A DNA stretch of 64,000 nucleotides from assembly GCF_019973735.1 (NCBI RefSeq), contig NZ_AP024463.1:2666001-2730000 (forward strand), given 5' to 3'. The notes under the pieces are model-generated. The model did no database searches. It was given only the letters and a program-made list of their open reading frames with translations, and was not told the origin of the DNA. The DNA comes from Arachnia rubra. Lineage in GTDB: Bacteria; Actinomycetota; Actinomycetes; Propionibacteriales; Propionibacteriaceae. Position numbers and translations under genes: made by a program. Shown here piece after piece: positions 1 through 8,749 of this stretch (position 1 is its first letter; the number at the start of each line of letters is the position of its first letter).

Positions 1-73
1 GCTGATCATCTTGAACATGGTCGAGAGCGTGGTGCTGCCCCGCACCCTCCGGAAGCCCGGGACCGCAGGGTAG
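1..73 (+). CDS. C-terminal end of an unidentified protein (partial)
   Basis: An open frame enters from the left edge and stops with TAG at 71-73. The 23 visible residues end in RTLRKPGTAG. Almost every codon ends in G or C, as in real genes here, and the first half is hydrophobic followed by a basic tail, like the last segment of a membrane protein. It converges on the ArsR-like gene. Too short to identify. Confidence 0.4.
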   Translation, partial: LIILNMVESVVLPRTLRKPGTAG

Positions 74-760
74 GCGCAGGCTGATCCCGGCCCCGGCCAG
101 GCCTACAACACCGCCTGGGGTGAGACGGACGGCGCGGGTGTCGGCGATGCGTTCAACCCAGCCCTGCGCGAAGAACGCCTGGCAGATGCTGACGCCAAGC
201 GGTCCTGCGAGGTGGAAGCGACGCTCGGTGGCGTCCAGGCAGGCGGCGCCCCGGGTGGTCTCCGGGATTCCCCAGCTGGCGAGAAGATCCAGTCCGCCGG
301 AGGTGGGCTGGAAGTCGTCATCCATCAGGCCGCAGTGCTGAAGCTGCGCGGCGAGACCGACGCCGAGACGTCCGGCAAGGTGCCGGTAGCAGGTGCGACC
401 GGCACGCAGGCGATCCCCCGCGCGGTGGGCACCGAGGCTGGGCGGGGTCGCGACGGTGGTGCCAGAGACGACGGCGAGGTCCTCGATGATGCGCGCGATG
501 CATTCCCCCGCTAGGCGCAGGTAGCGGTGACGTCCCTGGCGGATCTCCTCGGCGAAGCCACGGGCGACGAGCAGGTTGGCGTGTTCGCTCGCTGTGGAGC
601 GGGCCAGGCCGCAGTACCTCCCCAGTTCACCGGCCGTCCAGGCTCGCCCATCCATCAGCGCGGCGCACATGGCCGCCCGCGACGAGTCGGCCAGCACCGC
701 CGCGGCCGTGGAGATGTCGGGTACCGGTTCAGGGAATGTGCGGGCTCTCATCTTCTCCAT
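1..760 (-). CDS. ArsR-like winged-helix transcriptional regulator (3' end uncertain)
   Basis: Translation from ATG at 760 begins MEKMRARTFPEPVPDISTAA. Residues about 15-95 form an ArsR-type winged helix: an alanine-rich first helix, then a recognition region with YCGLARSTASEHANLLVARG and a basic wing (EEIRQGRHRYLRLAG). The rest resembles the long ArsR-like regulators that end in an RLTP-type segment, here RAVRLTPGG near position 115. It is divergent from a DHA2 efflux gene, so it probably represses that pump and itself. The frame stays open to the window edge, but codon use weakens after about position 110 and the last 24 codons overlap a better plus-strand frame. A one-base shift near 113-116 would end the protein at a TAG at 103. 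The regulator call is firm; the 3' end is not. Confidence 0.7.
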   Translation of the reverse strand, partial: MEKMRARTFPEPVPDISTAAAVLADSSRAAMCAALMDGRAWTAGELGRYCGLARSTASEHANLLVARGFAEEIRQGRHRYLRLAGECIARIIEDLAVVSGTTVATPPSLGAHRAGDRLRAGRTCYRHLAGRLGVGLAAQLQHCGLMDDDFQPTSGGLDLLASWGIPETTRGAACLDATERRFHLAGPLGVSICQAFFAQGWVERIADTRAVRLTPGGVVGLAGAGISLRLPCGPGLPEGAGQHHALDHVQDDQ

Positions 761-775
761 TCTGGCTCCGGCTTC

Positions 776-793
776 GTTCGGCCTGCACCGAAC
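776..793. promoter_or_regulatory. Inverted repeat GTTCGG-N6-CCGAAC, candidate ArsR operator
   Basis: A perfect 6-bp inverted repeat with a 6-bp spacer lies in the 88-bp divergent gap between the regulator (start 760) and the efflux pump (start 849). Position and symmetry suit binding by the dimeric regulator. No clear -35/-10 pair was identified. Confidence 0.45.
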
Positions 794-848
794 ATTCCAC
801 GTGCGAGCATCGAGGCGACACCTGGCAGCCGAGGAAAGGGATGCCCGC

Positions 849-2195
849 ATGGACACAAGACCAGCCCGGGGAGCTCTGGCAGCGGTGCTGCTGGGGTATT
901 TCGTCGTCATGCTGGACACGACGATCGTCAATGTCGCGCTGCCGCGGATCGGAGCCGATCTTGGCGCCCAGGTGGCGGAGCTGCAGTGGGTAGCCGACGC
1001 CTATACGATCGTATTTGCAGCTTTGCTGCTGGGCGCGGGCTCGGCATGCGATCGTATGGGAGCGCGCAGGGTCTACGTCGCTGGGTTGCTGCTGTTCGCG
1101 GTCTTGTCGGCCGGATGCGCGCTGGCTCCCTCAATCGGGGTGCTCATCGCCGCGCGAGCGGTGCAGGGCGTCGGCGCCGCGGCGATCGTGCCTGGGTCGC
1201 TGGCGCTCATCACCGAGACCCATTCCGGCCCCGGTGAAAGATCCAGGACCATCGGACTCTGGGGCGGCGCCGGTGGGATTGCGGCGGCCGTCGGTCCGGT
1301 GCTGGGCGGGATGCTGGTGGAGACAGCGGGCTGGCGAGCGGTGTTCTGGGTGAACCTGCCGGTGATTGCCGTCACCTGTCATCTTGCTCTTAGTAGGCTC
1401 CCTGCCGCCTCGACAACTCTCCCCCGCGGCCCGGTGGATCACGCTGGGCAGATATTAGCGATAGCAGGGTTGGGGACGCTGGCTGCCGGGATCATCACCG
1501 CCGGTGAGGAAGGCCTGCGACCCGCTCAGGCGCTGCTGCTCGTCGCCGGGGTGCTGCTCCTGGCCGGTTTTGCGCTCGTCGAGAAACACCACCCGGCCCC
1601 GATGCTGCCGTTGAGCCTGTTCACCACCGCTGGCTTCGGGCTGCCTGTGCTGGCCGGGTTCGCGCTGAACCTGGGGTTCTTCGGGCAGCTCTTCGTGCTC
1701 TCGCTGTTCTTCCAGCAGCACCTCGGCTACCCACCCTGGCTGGCGGGACTGGCCCTGGCGCCGCAGGCATGCAGCGCGGTGGTCGCGGCGCCCCTTGGCG
1801 GAAGGGCCGCGGCTAGGATCGGTCCGTCCATCGCTATGCTCCTGGGCCTGGCAGCGGGGGCGGCCGGGTTCGCGTCCCTGGCCTTGGTGGATGAGCGGAC
1901 ACCCTATCCGGCAGTCGCTGTCCTGACGTTCATTGCCGGATGCGGGGTGGCTTTCGCAGTGCCCGCGGCGACCTCCGCAGCCATCACCGGGGCCCCGGCC
2001 GCCTTCGCAGGTCTGGCCGGAGGGGCATCCAACGCCGCCAGGCAAACCGGCAGCGTCCTAGGGGTTGCTCTCCTGGGTGCGCTGGTGGCTGGGCGCGATT
2101 TTCTGTCCGGGTTCCATCTGGCTGCCCTGGTCGCGGCCGGGGTCTTGGCCACCGCCGGCGCATTCACATCGGTGCTCATACTTCACAAGAGCTGA
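849..2195 (+). CDS. MFS drug-efflux transporter, DHA2 (EmrB/QacA) family
   Basis: The 448-residue protein begins MDTRPARGALAAVLLGYFVV. ATG 849 was chosen over upstream in-frame codons because GAGGAAAGGG lies about 8 bases before it and homology to transporters starts here. It shows the 14-helix DHA2 pattern: the first helix contains LDTTIVNVALPRIGADL, the MFS loop motif appears as GSACDRMGARRVYVAG, and the motif C region as VGPVLGGMLVE near residue 150. Such pumps export drugs or dyes by proton antiport at the cytoplasmic membrane. Divergent from the ArsR-like gene, which probably controls it. Substrate unknown. Confidence 0.85.
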   Translation: MDTRPARGALAAVLLGYFVVMLDTTIVNVALPRIGADLGAQVAELQWVADAYTIVFAALLLGAGSACDRMGARRVYVAGLLLFAVLSAGCALAPSIGVLIAARAVQGVGAAAIVPGSLALITETHSGPGERSRTIGLWGGAGGIAAAVGPVLGGMLVETAGWRAVFWVNLPVIAVTCHLALSRLPAASTTLPRGPVDHAGQILAIAGLGTLAAGIITAGEEGLRPAQALLLVAGVLLLAGFALVEKHHPAPMLPLSLFTTAGFGLPVLAGFALNLGFFGQLFVLSLFFQQHLGYPPWLAGLALAPQACSAVVAAPLGGRAAARIGPSIAMLLGLAAGAAGFASLALVDERTPYPAVAVLTFIAGCGVAFAVPAATSAAITGAPAAFAGLAGGASNAARQTGSVLGVALLGALVAGRDFLSGFHLAALVAAGVLATAGAFTSVLILHKS

Positions 2196-2507
2196 CAGAC
2201 CCCACCGGCAGATATGCTGCCACCGCCTGCCCTCCATACGGACGGCCAGCCTGGGAGGGCCCGGAGGGGTTGCGTTGACCCCATCGTGGGGTACGTTGAG
2301 GATGTACCTGAAGGTGAGGTACTTGCCCGATAACCGCCGGCTTGGGGCCGGTCGTGGGTTGAGCTCTTGTTGTACCGACTGCGTTTGAGGCAGTTCGACA
2401 ATCACATTCATCGCGACGAGTGTTTGTTCGTCGTCCCTGCGCCTTGCGCGGTCACTCCCCCGCGATTAATCGGCCTAGCCAATTAAAACGAATAGGAGTC
2501 ATTGCAC
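2196..2507. other. Intergenic region without a convincing gene
   Basis: Both strands have only short frames lacking coding character. The stretch holds an inverted repeat at 2304-2322 and, close to the next gene, a more AT-rich segment (AATTAAAACGAATAGGAG) with its ribosome binding site. Confidence 0.6.
2304..2322. promoter_or_regulatory. Inverted repeat GTACCT-N7-AGGTAC
   Basis: A 19-bp dyad with TTGAGG just to its left (2296-2301) resembles the geometry of MerR-family operators, where the dyad sits inside a long promoter spacer. No MerR gene is nearby, and the -10 side (TTGCCCGATAAC) is weak. It could equally be a small hairpin. Confidence 0.3.
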
Positions 2508-3323
2508 GTGACAGTCAACCAGAATGCACAGCCCTCCGAGGCTACCGGCACTGTGGATGTCCAGGTGATGGGCTTTGACGGGGTAGCCAGCGAAACCCAG
2601 ATTGCACCGACAGCCCAAGGCGTGACCGTCGATGAGCTGCTGGCGCGGAAGAACGGCTTCATGATCGCCCACCGAGGCGGCTCAGCCGACTGGCCGGAGA
2701 TGAGCCTGCTGGCCTATAACGAGTCAGCCAACCGGGGCATACCCGCGCTGGAGTTCAGCTTCTCCCTGACCTCCGACGGCGTACCCGTGGGTGTGCACAA
2801 CGAAAACCTGAAGGGTGTCGACCCGTCGGCCCCCGACACTCCCGTCACCCAGATGACCTGGGAGCAGGTGCGCCAGTACAAGACGAAGGGCCAGCCGTTC
2901 ATCCGGCTGCAGGACCTGATCGCCGCCTATGGCTCAGATCACGTGCTGTTCGTCGACCCGAAGCGTAGCGCCCAAGCCTCCGACACCTATCTGCCCTGGC
3001 TCGATCCCCAGCACACCATCCTGAAGTACTCCGCTGATGCCACATGGCTGGCAGATATCTGGCGCGCAGCCGGCTTCAAGACCTGGGGTTTCTTCTACGC
3101 AGAAAGCGATGCCCTCAAAAGCGAGGCCAAGGAACAGGCCACGCACTGGGACCTGATCGGGGTGACGTGGGAGGCCCAGGAATCCACGTGGGAGACCGCC
3201 AAAGGCTATGGGCGTCCCATCATCGGGCACATCTGCCCTAGCCAGGACGCGATCAACAAATGCATGTCATTGGGTGCCGTGGGGGTCATGTGCTCCAAGA
3301 TCGACGGAATGACCCTGCCGTGA
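2508..3323 (+). CDS. Glycerophosphodiester phosphodiesterase-like protein with altered metal site
   Basis: The 271-residue protein has the GDPD signature MIAHRGG followed by WPEMSLLAYNESANRGIPAL, then EFSFSLTSDGVPVGVHNENL. Classical GDPD enzymes have E-L-D-V at the first metal site and H-D after the second histidine; here these read E-F-S-F and H-N, so one metal aspartate is missing while both histidines remain. There is no signal peptide. GTG 2508 is preferred because AGGAG at 2494-2498 lies 9 bases upstream; an in-frame TTG at 2502 is too close to it. A Tat-exported protein follows 47 bases later. Relatives cleave glycerophosphodiesters or related lipid headgroups; this copy may have another substrate or none. 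Confidence 0.7.
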   Translation: MTVNQNAQPSEATGTVDVQVMGFDGVASETQIAPTAQGVTVDELLARKNGFMIAHRGGSADWPEMSLLAYNESANRGIPALEFSFSLTSDGVPVGVHNENLKGVDPSAPDTPVTQMTWEQVRQYKTKGQPFIRLQDLIAAYGSDHVLFVDPKRSAQASDTYLPWLDPQHTILKYSADATWLADIWRAAGFKTWGFFYAESDALKSEAKEQATHWDLIGVTWEAQESTWETAKGYGRPIIGHICPSQDAINKCMSLGAVGVMCSKIDGMTLP

Positions 3324-3370
3324 CGGCGCAACCAAACTCTGAAACCCACATCGAACAGGAGACCAGGACC

Positions 3371-3853
3371 ATGCTGAACAGGCGTTCTTTCATCACGATC
3401 TCGGTAGCGGGAGCGGGCGTGGCGGCGGCGGGTGTCATCACGCCGGCCCTGACAGCTGCCGCCGACGAGTCAACCTCCACTGGGAACACCCAGATCCAGA
3501 TCGGCCCCGTGGCGGTGCTGGCGGGTACGACGATCCTGCAGGTTGCCGCCAAGAAGGCCGACTTCGATTTCTTCACGTCGAGCGGAGCCTTCTCCAAGAG
3601 CAGCAATGGCCTGCTCGTCCCGTCGGGCATCCGGCTGCTGTCGCAGGAACGGGGCGTGGCACTGACCCCCATATCCGAGCAGCCGGAGGTGAAGCCGAAG
3701 GCGGAAACAGCCTTCTGCTGTGCCTATGCCGTGTTCGACGGCCTGGAGGGGACCAACCCGGTCGAGGTACGCATCCCCGGCTACACCCTCGTTACCGGCG
3801 TCCCGGTCGTATCCCTCGACAATGCGCCATTCGTCGTCAACAACAACACATAG
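3371..3853 (+). CDS. Tat-exported protein of unknown function
   Basis: The 160-residue protein starts MLNRRSFITISVAGAGVAAA. The twin arginine in NRRSFI, the hydrophobic stretch and a TAAADES cleavage region point to Tat export of a folded protein. The mature part has three cysteines or fewer (CC in AFCCAYAVFD), a beta-rich pattern and no recognised motif. ATG 3371 has CAGGAGA at about 8-14 bases upstream. It lies just after the GDPD-like gene and before a strong hairpin, so the two genes are probably one transcript. I do not recognise the family. Confidence 0.65.
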   Translation: MLNRRSFITISVAGAGVAAAGVITPALTAAADESTSTGNTQIQIGPVAVLAGTTILQVAAKKADFDFFTSSGAFSKSSNGLLVPSGIRLLSQERGVALTPISEQPEVKPKAETAFCCAYAVFDGLEGTNPVEVRIPGYTLVTGVPVVSLDNAPFVVNNNT

Positions 3854-3864
3854 TTCATGACCTG

Positions 3865-3898
3865 CTGGGGCCGGGAGGAGAAGCTCTCCCGGCCCCAG
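3865..3898 (+). terminator. Strong GC hairpin, probable terminator
   Basis: A perfect 13-bp stem (CTGGGGCCGGGAG paired with its complement at 3886-3898) with an 8-base loop begins 12 bases after the stop codon of the Tat-exported protein. No U-tract follows, which is common for high-GC actinobacterial terminators. Confidence 0.75.
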
Positions 3899-3944
3899 CG
3901 GCATCACCTCACCCCCAGACCGGGGGATAATCCGCACAGGTGGA

Positions 3945-4526
3945 ATGTGGGATCCTGATCTCATGTCCCCTGATGACAGAATCGTGATCATGCGTGGACA
4001 CGACGACCTGACCGCCACCGACCTGGCGAGTCTCGCTGCCCTTTTCGACACTGAATATCGCGCATCCTTCGGCCCCTGGACCCCGGAGCGTCCCTACGGC
4101 TATGCCGGGCACGACGTGCACATCCTGGCTCGCCGGGGCAGTCGAATCGTCGGACATGCCGGTTTCCAGCGGCGACGGATCGCCATCGGGGCTGGGAAAC
4201 TGACGATCGCAGGTGTTGGGGGCGTGCTCGTCGCCCCTGAGGTCCGTGGCACCGGGCTCGGGACCCAGCTGGTGGACGCAGCCGCCGCGGCGATGCGGAG
4301 CCGGACAGGCATTGACGCCGGCTACCTGGGGTGCCGGGAGGATGTCGTCCCCTTCTACGAGTCCTGCGGCTGGCGGCGCATCGCCGCACCCGAGCGTCAC
4401 ATCGACCGGCTGAGTGGGGAGGTTGTCGAGAAGCCACCGGGACCGCCGCTGCTGATCCTCCCCATCACACTGGCCCTTGAGGACTGGCCCAGCGGGATGA
4501 TCGACCTGCGCGGCCGCCCCTGGTAG
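3945..4526 (+). CDS. GNAT N-acetyltransferase, AAC(2')-like
   Basis: The 193-residue protein has the GNAT acetyl-CoA site GVLVAPEVRGTGLGTQLVDA (Q/R-x-x-G-x-G/A form, near residues 90-110) and the later segment YLGCREDVVPFYESCGWRRI. The C-terminus, MIDLRGRPW, resembles the CDWRDGDVW ending of aminoglycoside 2'-N-acetyltransferases, and overall length matches that family. Such enzymes acetylate an amino group of an aminoglycoside or, in the chromosomal mycobacterial form, possibly cell-wall substrates. ATG 3945 and ATG 3963 are both possible; neither has a strong ribosome site. It converges on the histidine kinase gene. Resistance activity is not shown by the sequence. Confidence 0.7.
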   Translation: MWDPDLMSPDDRIVIMRGHDDLTATDLASLAALFDTEYRASFGPWTPERPYGYAGHDVHILARRGSRIVGHAGFQRRRIAIGAGKLTIAGVGGVLVAPEVRGTGLGTQLVDAAAAAMRSRTGIDAGYLGCREDVVPFYESCGWRRIAAPERHIDRLSGEVVEKPPGPPLLILPITLALEDWPSGMIDLRGRPW

Positions 4527-4632
4527 TTTCCCGCGCACCATCACACCCGAACAGCTCATCGGAAAGCCGGTTCTTGACATCCCTGAGCAGCATCATCCGC
4601 CCCATAGTCATAGCCACAAGTGTAGCCATGCG

Positions 4633-5637
4633 CTATCCACTTGCCGTCCTCGGCAGTTCGATGGTCACGACACAACCGGGTGGCCTGTTCCGGATCTCGG
4701 CGGTCCCGGCGTGAGCGGCGACGATGGTGCGGACGATGGGCAGGCCGAGTCCGCTACCGGAGATCCCGTCAGGGGTGCGGGCTTGGTCACCACGCCAGCC
4801 TGCCTCGAAGACTTTCGTAAGCTCCTCGTCGCTGAGCCCGCCACAGCCGTCACCGACCTCCACCCGCACGGTGTCCGCATCGGCTGAGACGGTGACAGTC
4901 ACGTCGGTGCCCGGCCGCGTGTAGGCGATGGCGTTGCCGACGACGTTCTGCAGCGCCCTGGACAGCAGTCCGGGGTCGCCGACGACGTCACTCGGCCCGC
5001 ACTCGGCCGTCCCGGTCAGGTTCACACTGCGCTGCGCAGCCAGTGGGGCGAGGCTCCCGACGAGGTCGGAGACCAGGTCGCTGATGGCGATGGTCTCGGA
5101 GCCGAGTTCCAGGGACCCGCTCTGGAGCCCGGCGAGTGCCAGCACGTCATCGACCATGCCTGCGATGCGTCTCGTCTCGGCGATGATGCTGCGGTGGTAG
5201 GCGGCCGGATCCGGTGCGATCCCGTCCTCCAAGGCCTCCGCCATGGCGCGGATACCGGCCAGCGGGGTGCGCAGGTCGTGCGACATCCAGGTGATCAGCT
5301 CCCGTCTGCCTTGCTCCACCTCGCGCTGACGGCGTTCCTGCTCCAGGGCAGTTGATGCACGGGCGATCATCCGCTGGCTGCGCAGCGACACAAACACGCC
5401 AGTCAGCAACGCGGCCGGGGCGGTGGCTGCCAGCAACAGCAGCGGAACCCCCACGGACTCGATCAACATGAGCCGCACCCCGACCAGTAGGCCGGTCCCG
5501 ATGGTCACCACCACCGCGAGAGGGCTCAGCAGCGACGCCCAGCGCACGGAACGTCTTGCAACCGTGGAGGTCAGCGCCGCACACACCAGCCCCACCGCCA
5601 GAGTCACTAGAGCGACTATCAGCAAATGCTCAGCCAT
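4633..5637 (-). CDS. Sensor histidine kinase
   Basis: The 334-residue membrane kinase has four hydrophobic segments in the first 85 residues with only short outside loops, then a linker, the dimerisation/phosphoacceptor motif [20 protein letters not shown] (His about 120), the N box [13 protein letters not shown], the G1 box [15 protein letters not shown] and the G2 region [13 protein letters not shown]. The absence of a large extracellular domain suggests sensing at or within the membrane. Its start overlaps the response regulator stop by 8 bases, so the pair is translated together. It is the last gene of the redox operon 8511 to 4633, which suggests it senses redox or cell-envelope stress; that is inference from context. 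Confidence 0.9.
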   Translation of the reverse strand: MAEHLLIVALVTLAVGLVCAALTSTVARRSVRWASLLSPLAVVVTIGTGLLVGVRLMLIESVGVPLLLLAATAPAALLTGVFVSLRSQRMIARASTALEQERRQREVEQGRRELITWMSHDLRTPLAGIRAMAEALEDGIAPDPAAYHRSIIAETRRIAGMVDDVLALAGLQSGSLELGSETIAISDLVSDLVGSLAPLAAQRSVNLTGTAECGPSDVVGDPGLLSRALQNVVGNAIAYTRPGTDVTVTVSADADTVRVEVGDGCGGLSDEELTKVFEAGWRGDQARTPDGISGSGLGLPIVRTIVAAHAGTAEIRNRPPGCVVTIELPRTASG

Positions 5638-6367
5638 GGGGCTCCCAGCGGTAGCCGCGTCCCCAGACGGTGACCAGCCGACTGGGATGGTGTGGGTCGG
5701 TTTCCACCTTGCCGCGCAGCCTGCGCACGTGCACCGTCACCGTCGACGCGTCGCCGGCATCCCAGCCCCACACCGCGCGCATCAGTTCATCGCGTGAGAA
5801 GACCTGGTCGGGATGCGTGACGAGGTGTGCCAAGAGGTCGAACTCCCGGATCGTCAGCGCCAGCGACACCCCGGCGAGGGAGGCCTTCTGGGCGGTGAGG
5901 TCGAGCGTCAGGTCGCCGTCGGTGACGACGTCACGCTCAGGTGCGCTGGGCTGCCGGCGTCGCAATACGGCCGTAACGCGCAGCACTAGCTCCCGAGGGC
6001 TGAACGGCTTGGCCAGGTAGTCGTCGGCACCCAGTTCCAGTCCCAGGATCCGATCGGCCTCCGCGCCCTTGGCGGTCAGCATGATCACCGGCGCCTGAAC
6101 GCCACGGCTCCGCAGGCGCCGGAAAACCTCAAGCCCGTCGATGCCGGGCAGCATCAGGTCGAGGATGATGAGATCCTTGTCATCGCCGTGTCCCAGAGCC
6201 GCCAGCCCGTCGGCGACTTCGGAGACGTCGTGCCCAGCGGCACGCAGGTAGTCGCTAACCACACCGCGTACCGTCGGGTCGTCATCGACGATCAGGATCC
6301 TGGGCACCCGATCAGGATAGGAGATGCTGTCTGGCACGGCGGGGTCCCTGACGTCAGGGTCCCCCAT
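5630..6367 (-). CDS. OmpR/PhoB-family response regulator
   Basis: The 245-residue regulator has an N-terminal receiver domain ([18 protein letters not shown], phosphoacceptor Asp in [13 protein letters not shown], Lys in SPRE-preceding [11 protein letters not shown]) and a C-terminal winged helix ([20 protein letters not shown], then [15 protein letters not shown]). ATG 6367 is chosen because it follows the dipZ stop codon at 6371-6369 in the arrangement TGA-G-ATG, typical of translational coupling. An upstream ATG at 6388 would overlap dipZ, and a GTG at 6306 would start at the domain boundary. It partners the overlapping kinase and probably controls this operon. Confidence 0.92.
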   Translation of the reverse strand: MGDPDVRDPAVPDSISYPDRVPRILIVDDDPTVRGVVSDYLRAAGHDVSEVADGLAALGHGDDKDLIILDLMLPGIDGLEVFRRLRSRGVQAPVIMLTAKGAEADRILGLELGADDYLAKPFSPRELVLRVTAVLRRRQPSAPERDVVTDGDLTLDLTAQKASLAGVSLALTIREFDLLAHLVTHPDQVFSRDELMRAVWGWDAGDASTVTVHVRRLRGKVETDPHHPSRLVTVWGRGYRWEPHG

Positions 6368-6368
6368 C

Positions 6369-8030
6369 TCATCCGAAGGTGAAGGCATTGGCTCTCACAC
6401 CTGCATCGAAGGTCAGGGTGACAGTGGCTCCCTCGGTGGCCTGGGGCAACCGGACAAGCCGGTACAGCCGAGCGCCGGAGAGGGTCACCGTCTCCCCCTG
6501 CACATCTGCCCCGCCCGGCGAGTCCATCCCCTCCACATGGACGCGCACCTTCGCCCCGGCTGGCCCATCCATCACCAGGTAAACTTCGCTTCCGGCGAAC
6601 CGATAGCGCAGCTGGGCGCCGTCCTGCAGCGCGGTGACCGACTCCTCATCGGCCGACCAGCGCCCAGACAGCGTCCACCGGTTGGTGTCCTGGGGGCCCT
6701 CGGGCTGGCCGTAGTCATGTTCACCCCCGACCAGCTCCATCTGGTTCCCGGATGCACGCCGCATCCCGAGATAGGTCTCAGGGGACTGCCCAGGCGTGGG
6801 GTGCAGGACGTCGCCGGAGACTTCCGCTTTGTCGCCGCCCTCACCCAGGAGTTCCCGGATCTGCGCCTCGGCCTGGTCGTAGCCGCCCTCGCCGAAGTGC
6901 GTCCAGCGGACCGTCCCGTCCTTGTCGATCAGGTATTTGGCAGGCCAATACTGGTTTTTGAAGGCCTTCCAGGTAGCGAAGTCGTTGTCCAGTGCCACCG
7001 GGTATCTGATGCCGGCTTCCCGGACTGCACGTTCCACATTCTCCGGAACCTTCTCGAAGGCGAACTCGGGTGCGTGCACGCCGATGATCTCCAAGCCCGC
7101 CGCGTGGTAGCGGTCGTACCAGGCGTTCAGGTACGGCTGGGTGCGCATGCAGTTGATGCAGCTGTAGGTCCAGAAATCCACCAGCACGACCTTTCCCCGC
7201 TGGGCCTGCAACGTGGTCGGCTCGCTGTTGACCCAGTGCGTGATCCCGGACAACTCCGGTGCGCTGCCGAGAGCACGGGACTGGCTGTCGCCTGCCACCC
7301 CAGGCACCGCGTCCGAGGAGGGGATCAACCCCTGCTCGAACGCCGACAGCGACGGGAATTTGTCGGCGGCCCACGTCTGGAGCTGCTTGTCCACCCCGGT
7401 CGCAACCAGGAGCCCGACGACGATGAACAGCACCGCGACCGCCCGTTGGAACCTGCCACGCGGATTGCCCGCCCATCCCAGGCGGTTGATGAGCTTGCGC
7501 CCAGCCAGCGAGATCGCCAGCAGCGCCCCCGCCACGCCGACGCAGTAGATGCCGAGATAGATCATCCCCGCGACCGGGCTGGCCGGAAGCACCGTCGCAA
7601 TCACCCAGGCGTAGGTCGGGGAACAGCTGCTGAACACCGGGCCGAGGGCCGCACCAGTCAGCAACGCTCCCGTGGTCTCGCTGCGCTGGGCGCGTGCCTT
7701 GTCCAGCAGGCCATGGGAGCTGTCGAGCCGGGTCCATTGCGCAACCCGCGACCACACCCTGGGAAACAGCATCGCCAGGCCGAGCAGGACCACCAGGGTC
7801 CCAGAGCCAATGGCCCAGATCCTGGGGTCGATGCTGAGGAAGGCGGTGCTGGCCTTCAGCAGCAGCGTGAAGACGAGCAGCGACGCCACCAGGCTGCCTG
7901 CGATGAGGTAGGGACGGCGACGAGACCCATGCCCCAGGCTGCCGCCAACGATCACCGGAAGGAACGGCAACACGCATGGGGCCAGCACCGTCAAAACACC
8001 GGCGACGAGCGAAAGGAACGCGATGAACAT
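6369..8030 (-). CDS. dipZ: DipZ-like protein: CcdA membrane domain fused to thioredoxin-like domain
   Basis: The 553-residue protein is built like mycobacterial DipZ. Residues 1 to about 240 are a CcdA/DsbD-type membrane domain with conserved cysteines in LAPCVLPFLP and SSCSPTYAWV, which carry electrons across the membrane. A thioredoxin-like domain follows, with active site CINC in FWTYSCINCMRTQPYLNAWY, and a C-terminal beta-rich domain completes it. It would take electrons from cytoplasmic thioredoxin and reduce exported protein thiols. The upstream lipoprotein (stop 8035, 4 bases from this start) is a likely redox partner. The response regulator begins within the stop region downstream. 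Confidence 0.9.
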   Translation of the reverse strand: MFIAFLSLVAGVLTVLAPCVLPFLPVIVGGSLGHGSRRRPYLIAGSLVASLLVFTLLLKASTAFLSIDPRIWAIGSGTLVVLLGLAMLFPRVWSRVAQWTRLDSSHGLLDKARAQRSETTGALLTGAALGPVFSSCSPTYAWVIATVLPASPVAGMIYLGIYCVGVAGALLAISLAGRKLINRLGWAGNPRGRFQRAVAVLFIVVGLLVATGVDKQLQTWAADKFPSLSAFEQGLIPSSDAVPGVAGDSQSRALGSAPELSGITHWVNSEPTTLQAQRGKVVLVDFWTYSCINCMRTQPYLNAWYDRYHAAGLEIIGVHAPEFAFEKVPENVERAVREAGIRYPVALDNDFATWKAFKNQYWPAKYLIDKDGTVRWTHFGEGGYDQAEAQIRELLGEGGDKAEVSGDVLHPTPGQSPETYLGMRRASGNQMELVGGEHDYGQPEGPQDTNRWTLSGRWSADEESVTALQDGAQLRYRFAGSEVYLVMDGPAGAKVRVHVEGMDSPGGADVQGETVTLSGARLYRLVRLPQATEGATVTLTFDAGVRANAFTFG

Positions 8031-8034
8031 CTTT

Positions 8035-8511
8035 CTAACCCTGTAGTTCCTTCAGCAGGGCGTTCGGTGAAGTGCTGACCCATGTGCGGGTTGCCATACC
8101 CTGGGCATCGACCTGGACGAAGGTGTGCTGCATCGTCACCCCGTAGCGCTGACGCAGGTCGGTGTGGCTGTCGTAGTCGACGCTGACGACGGTGGTCTTG
8201 GCTGGTATCTTTCCGGGATCGTCGGTGAGCGCCTTGGTGATGGCCTGACAGTCCGGGCACCACGTGGCATTGAAGAACAGCACCACTTTCACGCTGGAGT
8301 ACTTGTCCATGGCGGCGGAGTACTCTTCGTAGCTCACGTACCCCGACGGAGTCATCATCGCGTCACCGGGCGAGGTGCTCATTCCGGCCGAGGGCGACAT
8401 GGCCCCGGACGGGCTCATCGCGGGCGACATCGCATCCGACGATGCGTTCTGGGAGCATCCGGCGAGAACGATGACACCGGCGACGGCCAAGGGAGCAAGG
8501 ATTCTTTTCAT
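8035..8511 (-). CDS. Thioredoxin-like lipoprotein
   Basis: The 158-residue precursor has a lipoprotein signal MKRILAPLAVAGVIVLAGC (lipobox LAGC) followed by a methionine/serine/proline-rich linker with repeated MSPS-type units (residues about 27-55). The C-terminal thioredoxin fold has LFFNATWCPDCQAITKAL with active site CPDC and a cis-proline region near GVTMQHTF. It should sit outside the membrane and exchange disulfides with DipZ, encoded 4 bases downstream. The Met-rich linker might also bind copper or be oxidised, but that is speculation. First gene of a four-gene operon. Confidence 0.88.
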   Translation of the reverse strand: MKRILAPLAVAGVIVLAGCSQNASSDAMSPAMSPSGAMSPSAGMSTSPGDAMMTPSGYVSYEEYSAAMDKYSSVKVVLFFNATWCPDCQAITKALTDDPGKIPAKTTVVSVDYDSHTDLRQRYGVTMQHTFVQVDAQGMATRTWVSTSPNALLKELQG

Positions 8512-8749
8512 GCCTGAGAGTCTTCCGCCGCGGCGATGACAGGAACCAGGGGAGTTTTCTTACGGAAGTGTGACGCCCCAGCATCGATGACTCTGTGTCA
8601 GCCTTTTGGCCATCCGGCCAGTGACTGCGAGATGCGCACTGCCGGGGCATAGCCATTGGTTGAGGGGTTGGCTAGGCTGAGCGCGCGGACGGTTGGAGGG
8701 CAGGTTCCGCGACCAGATATGTTCCGGGAGCCAACCGTGAGGAGTCAGC

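Noticed and set aside
6324..8078. 584-residue plus-strand ORF
   Set aside because: It is antisense to DipZ, whose motifs are clear, and its product is an arginine/glycine-rich string without domains. GC-rich DNA produces long antisense frames.
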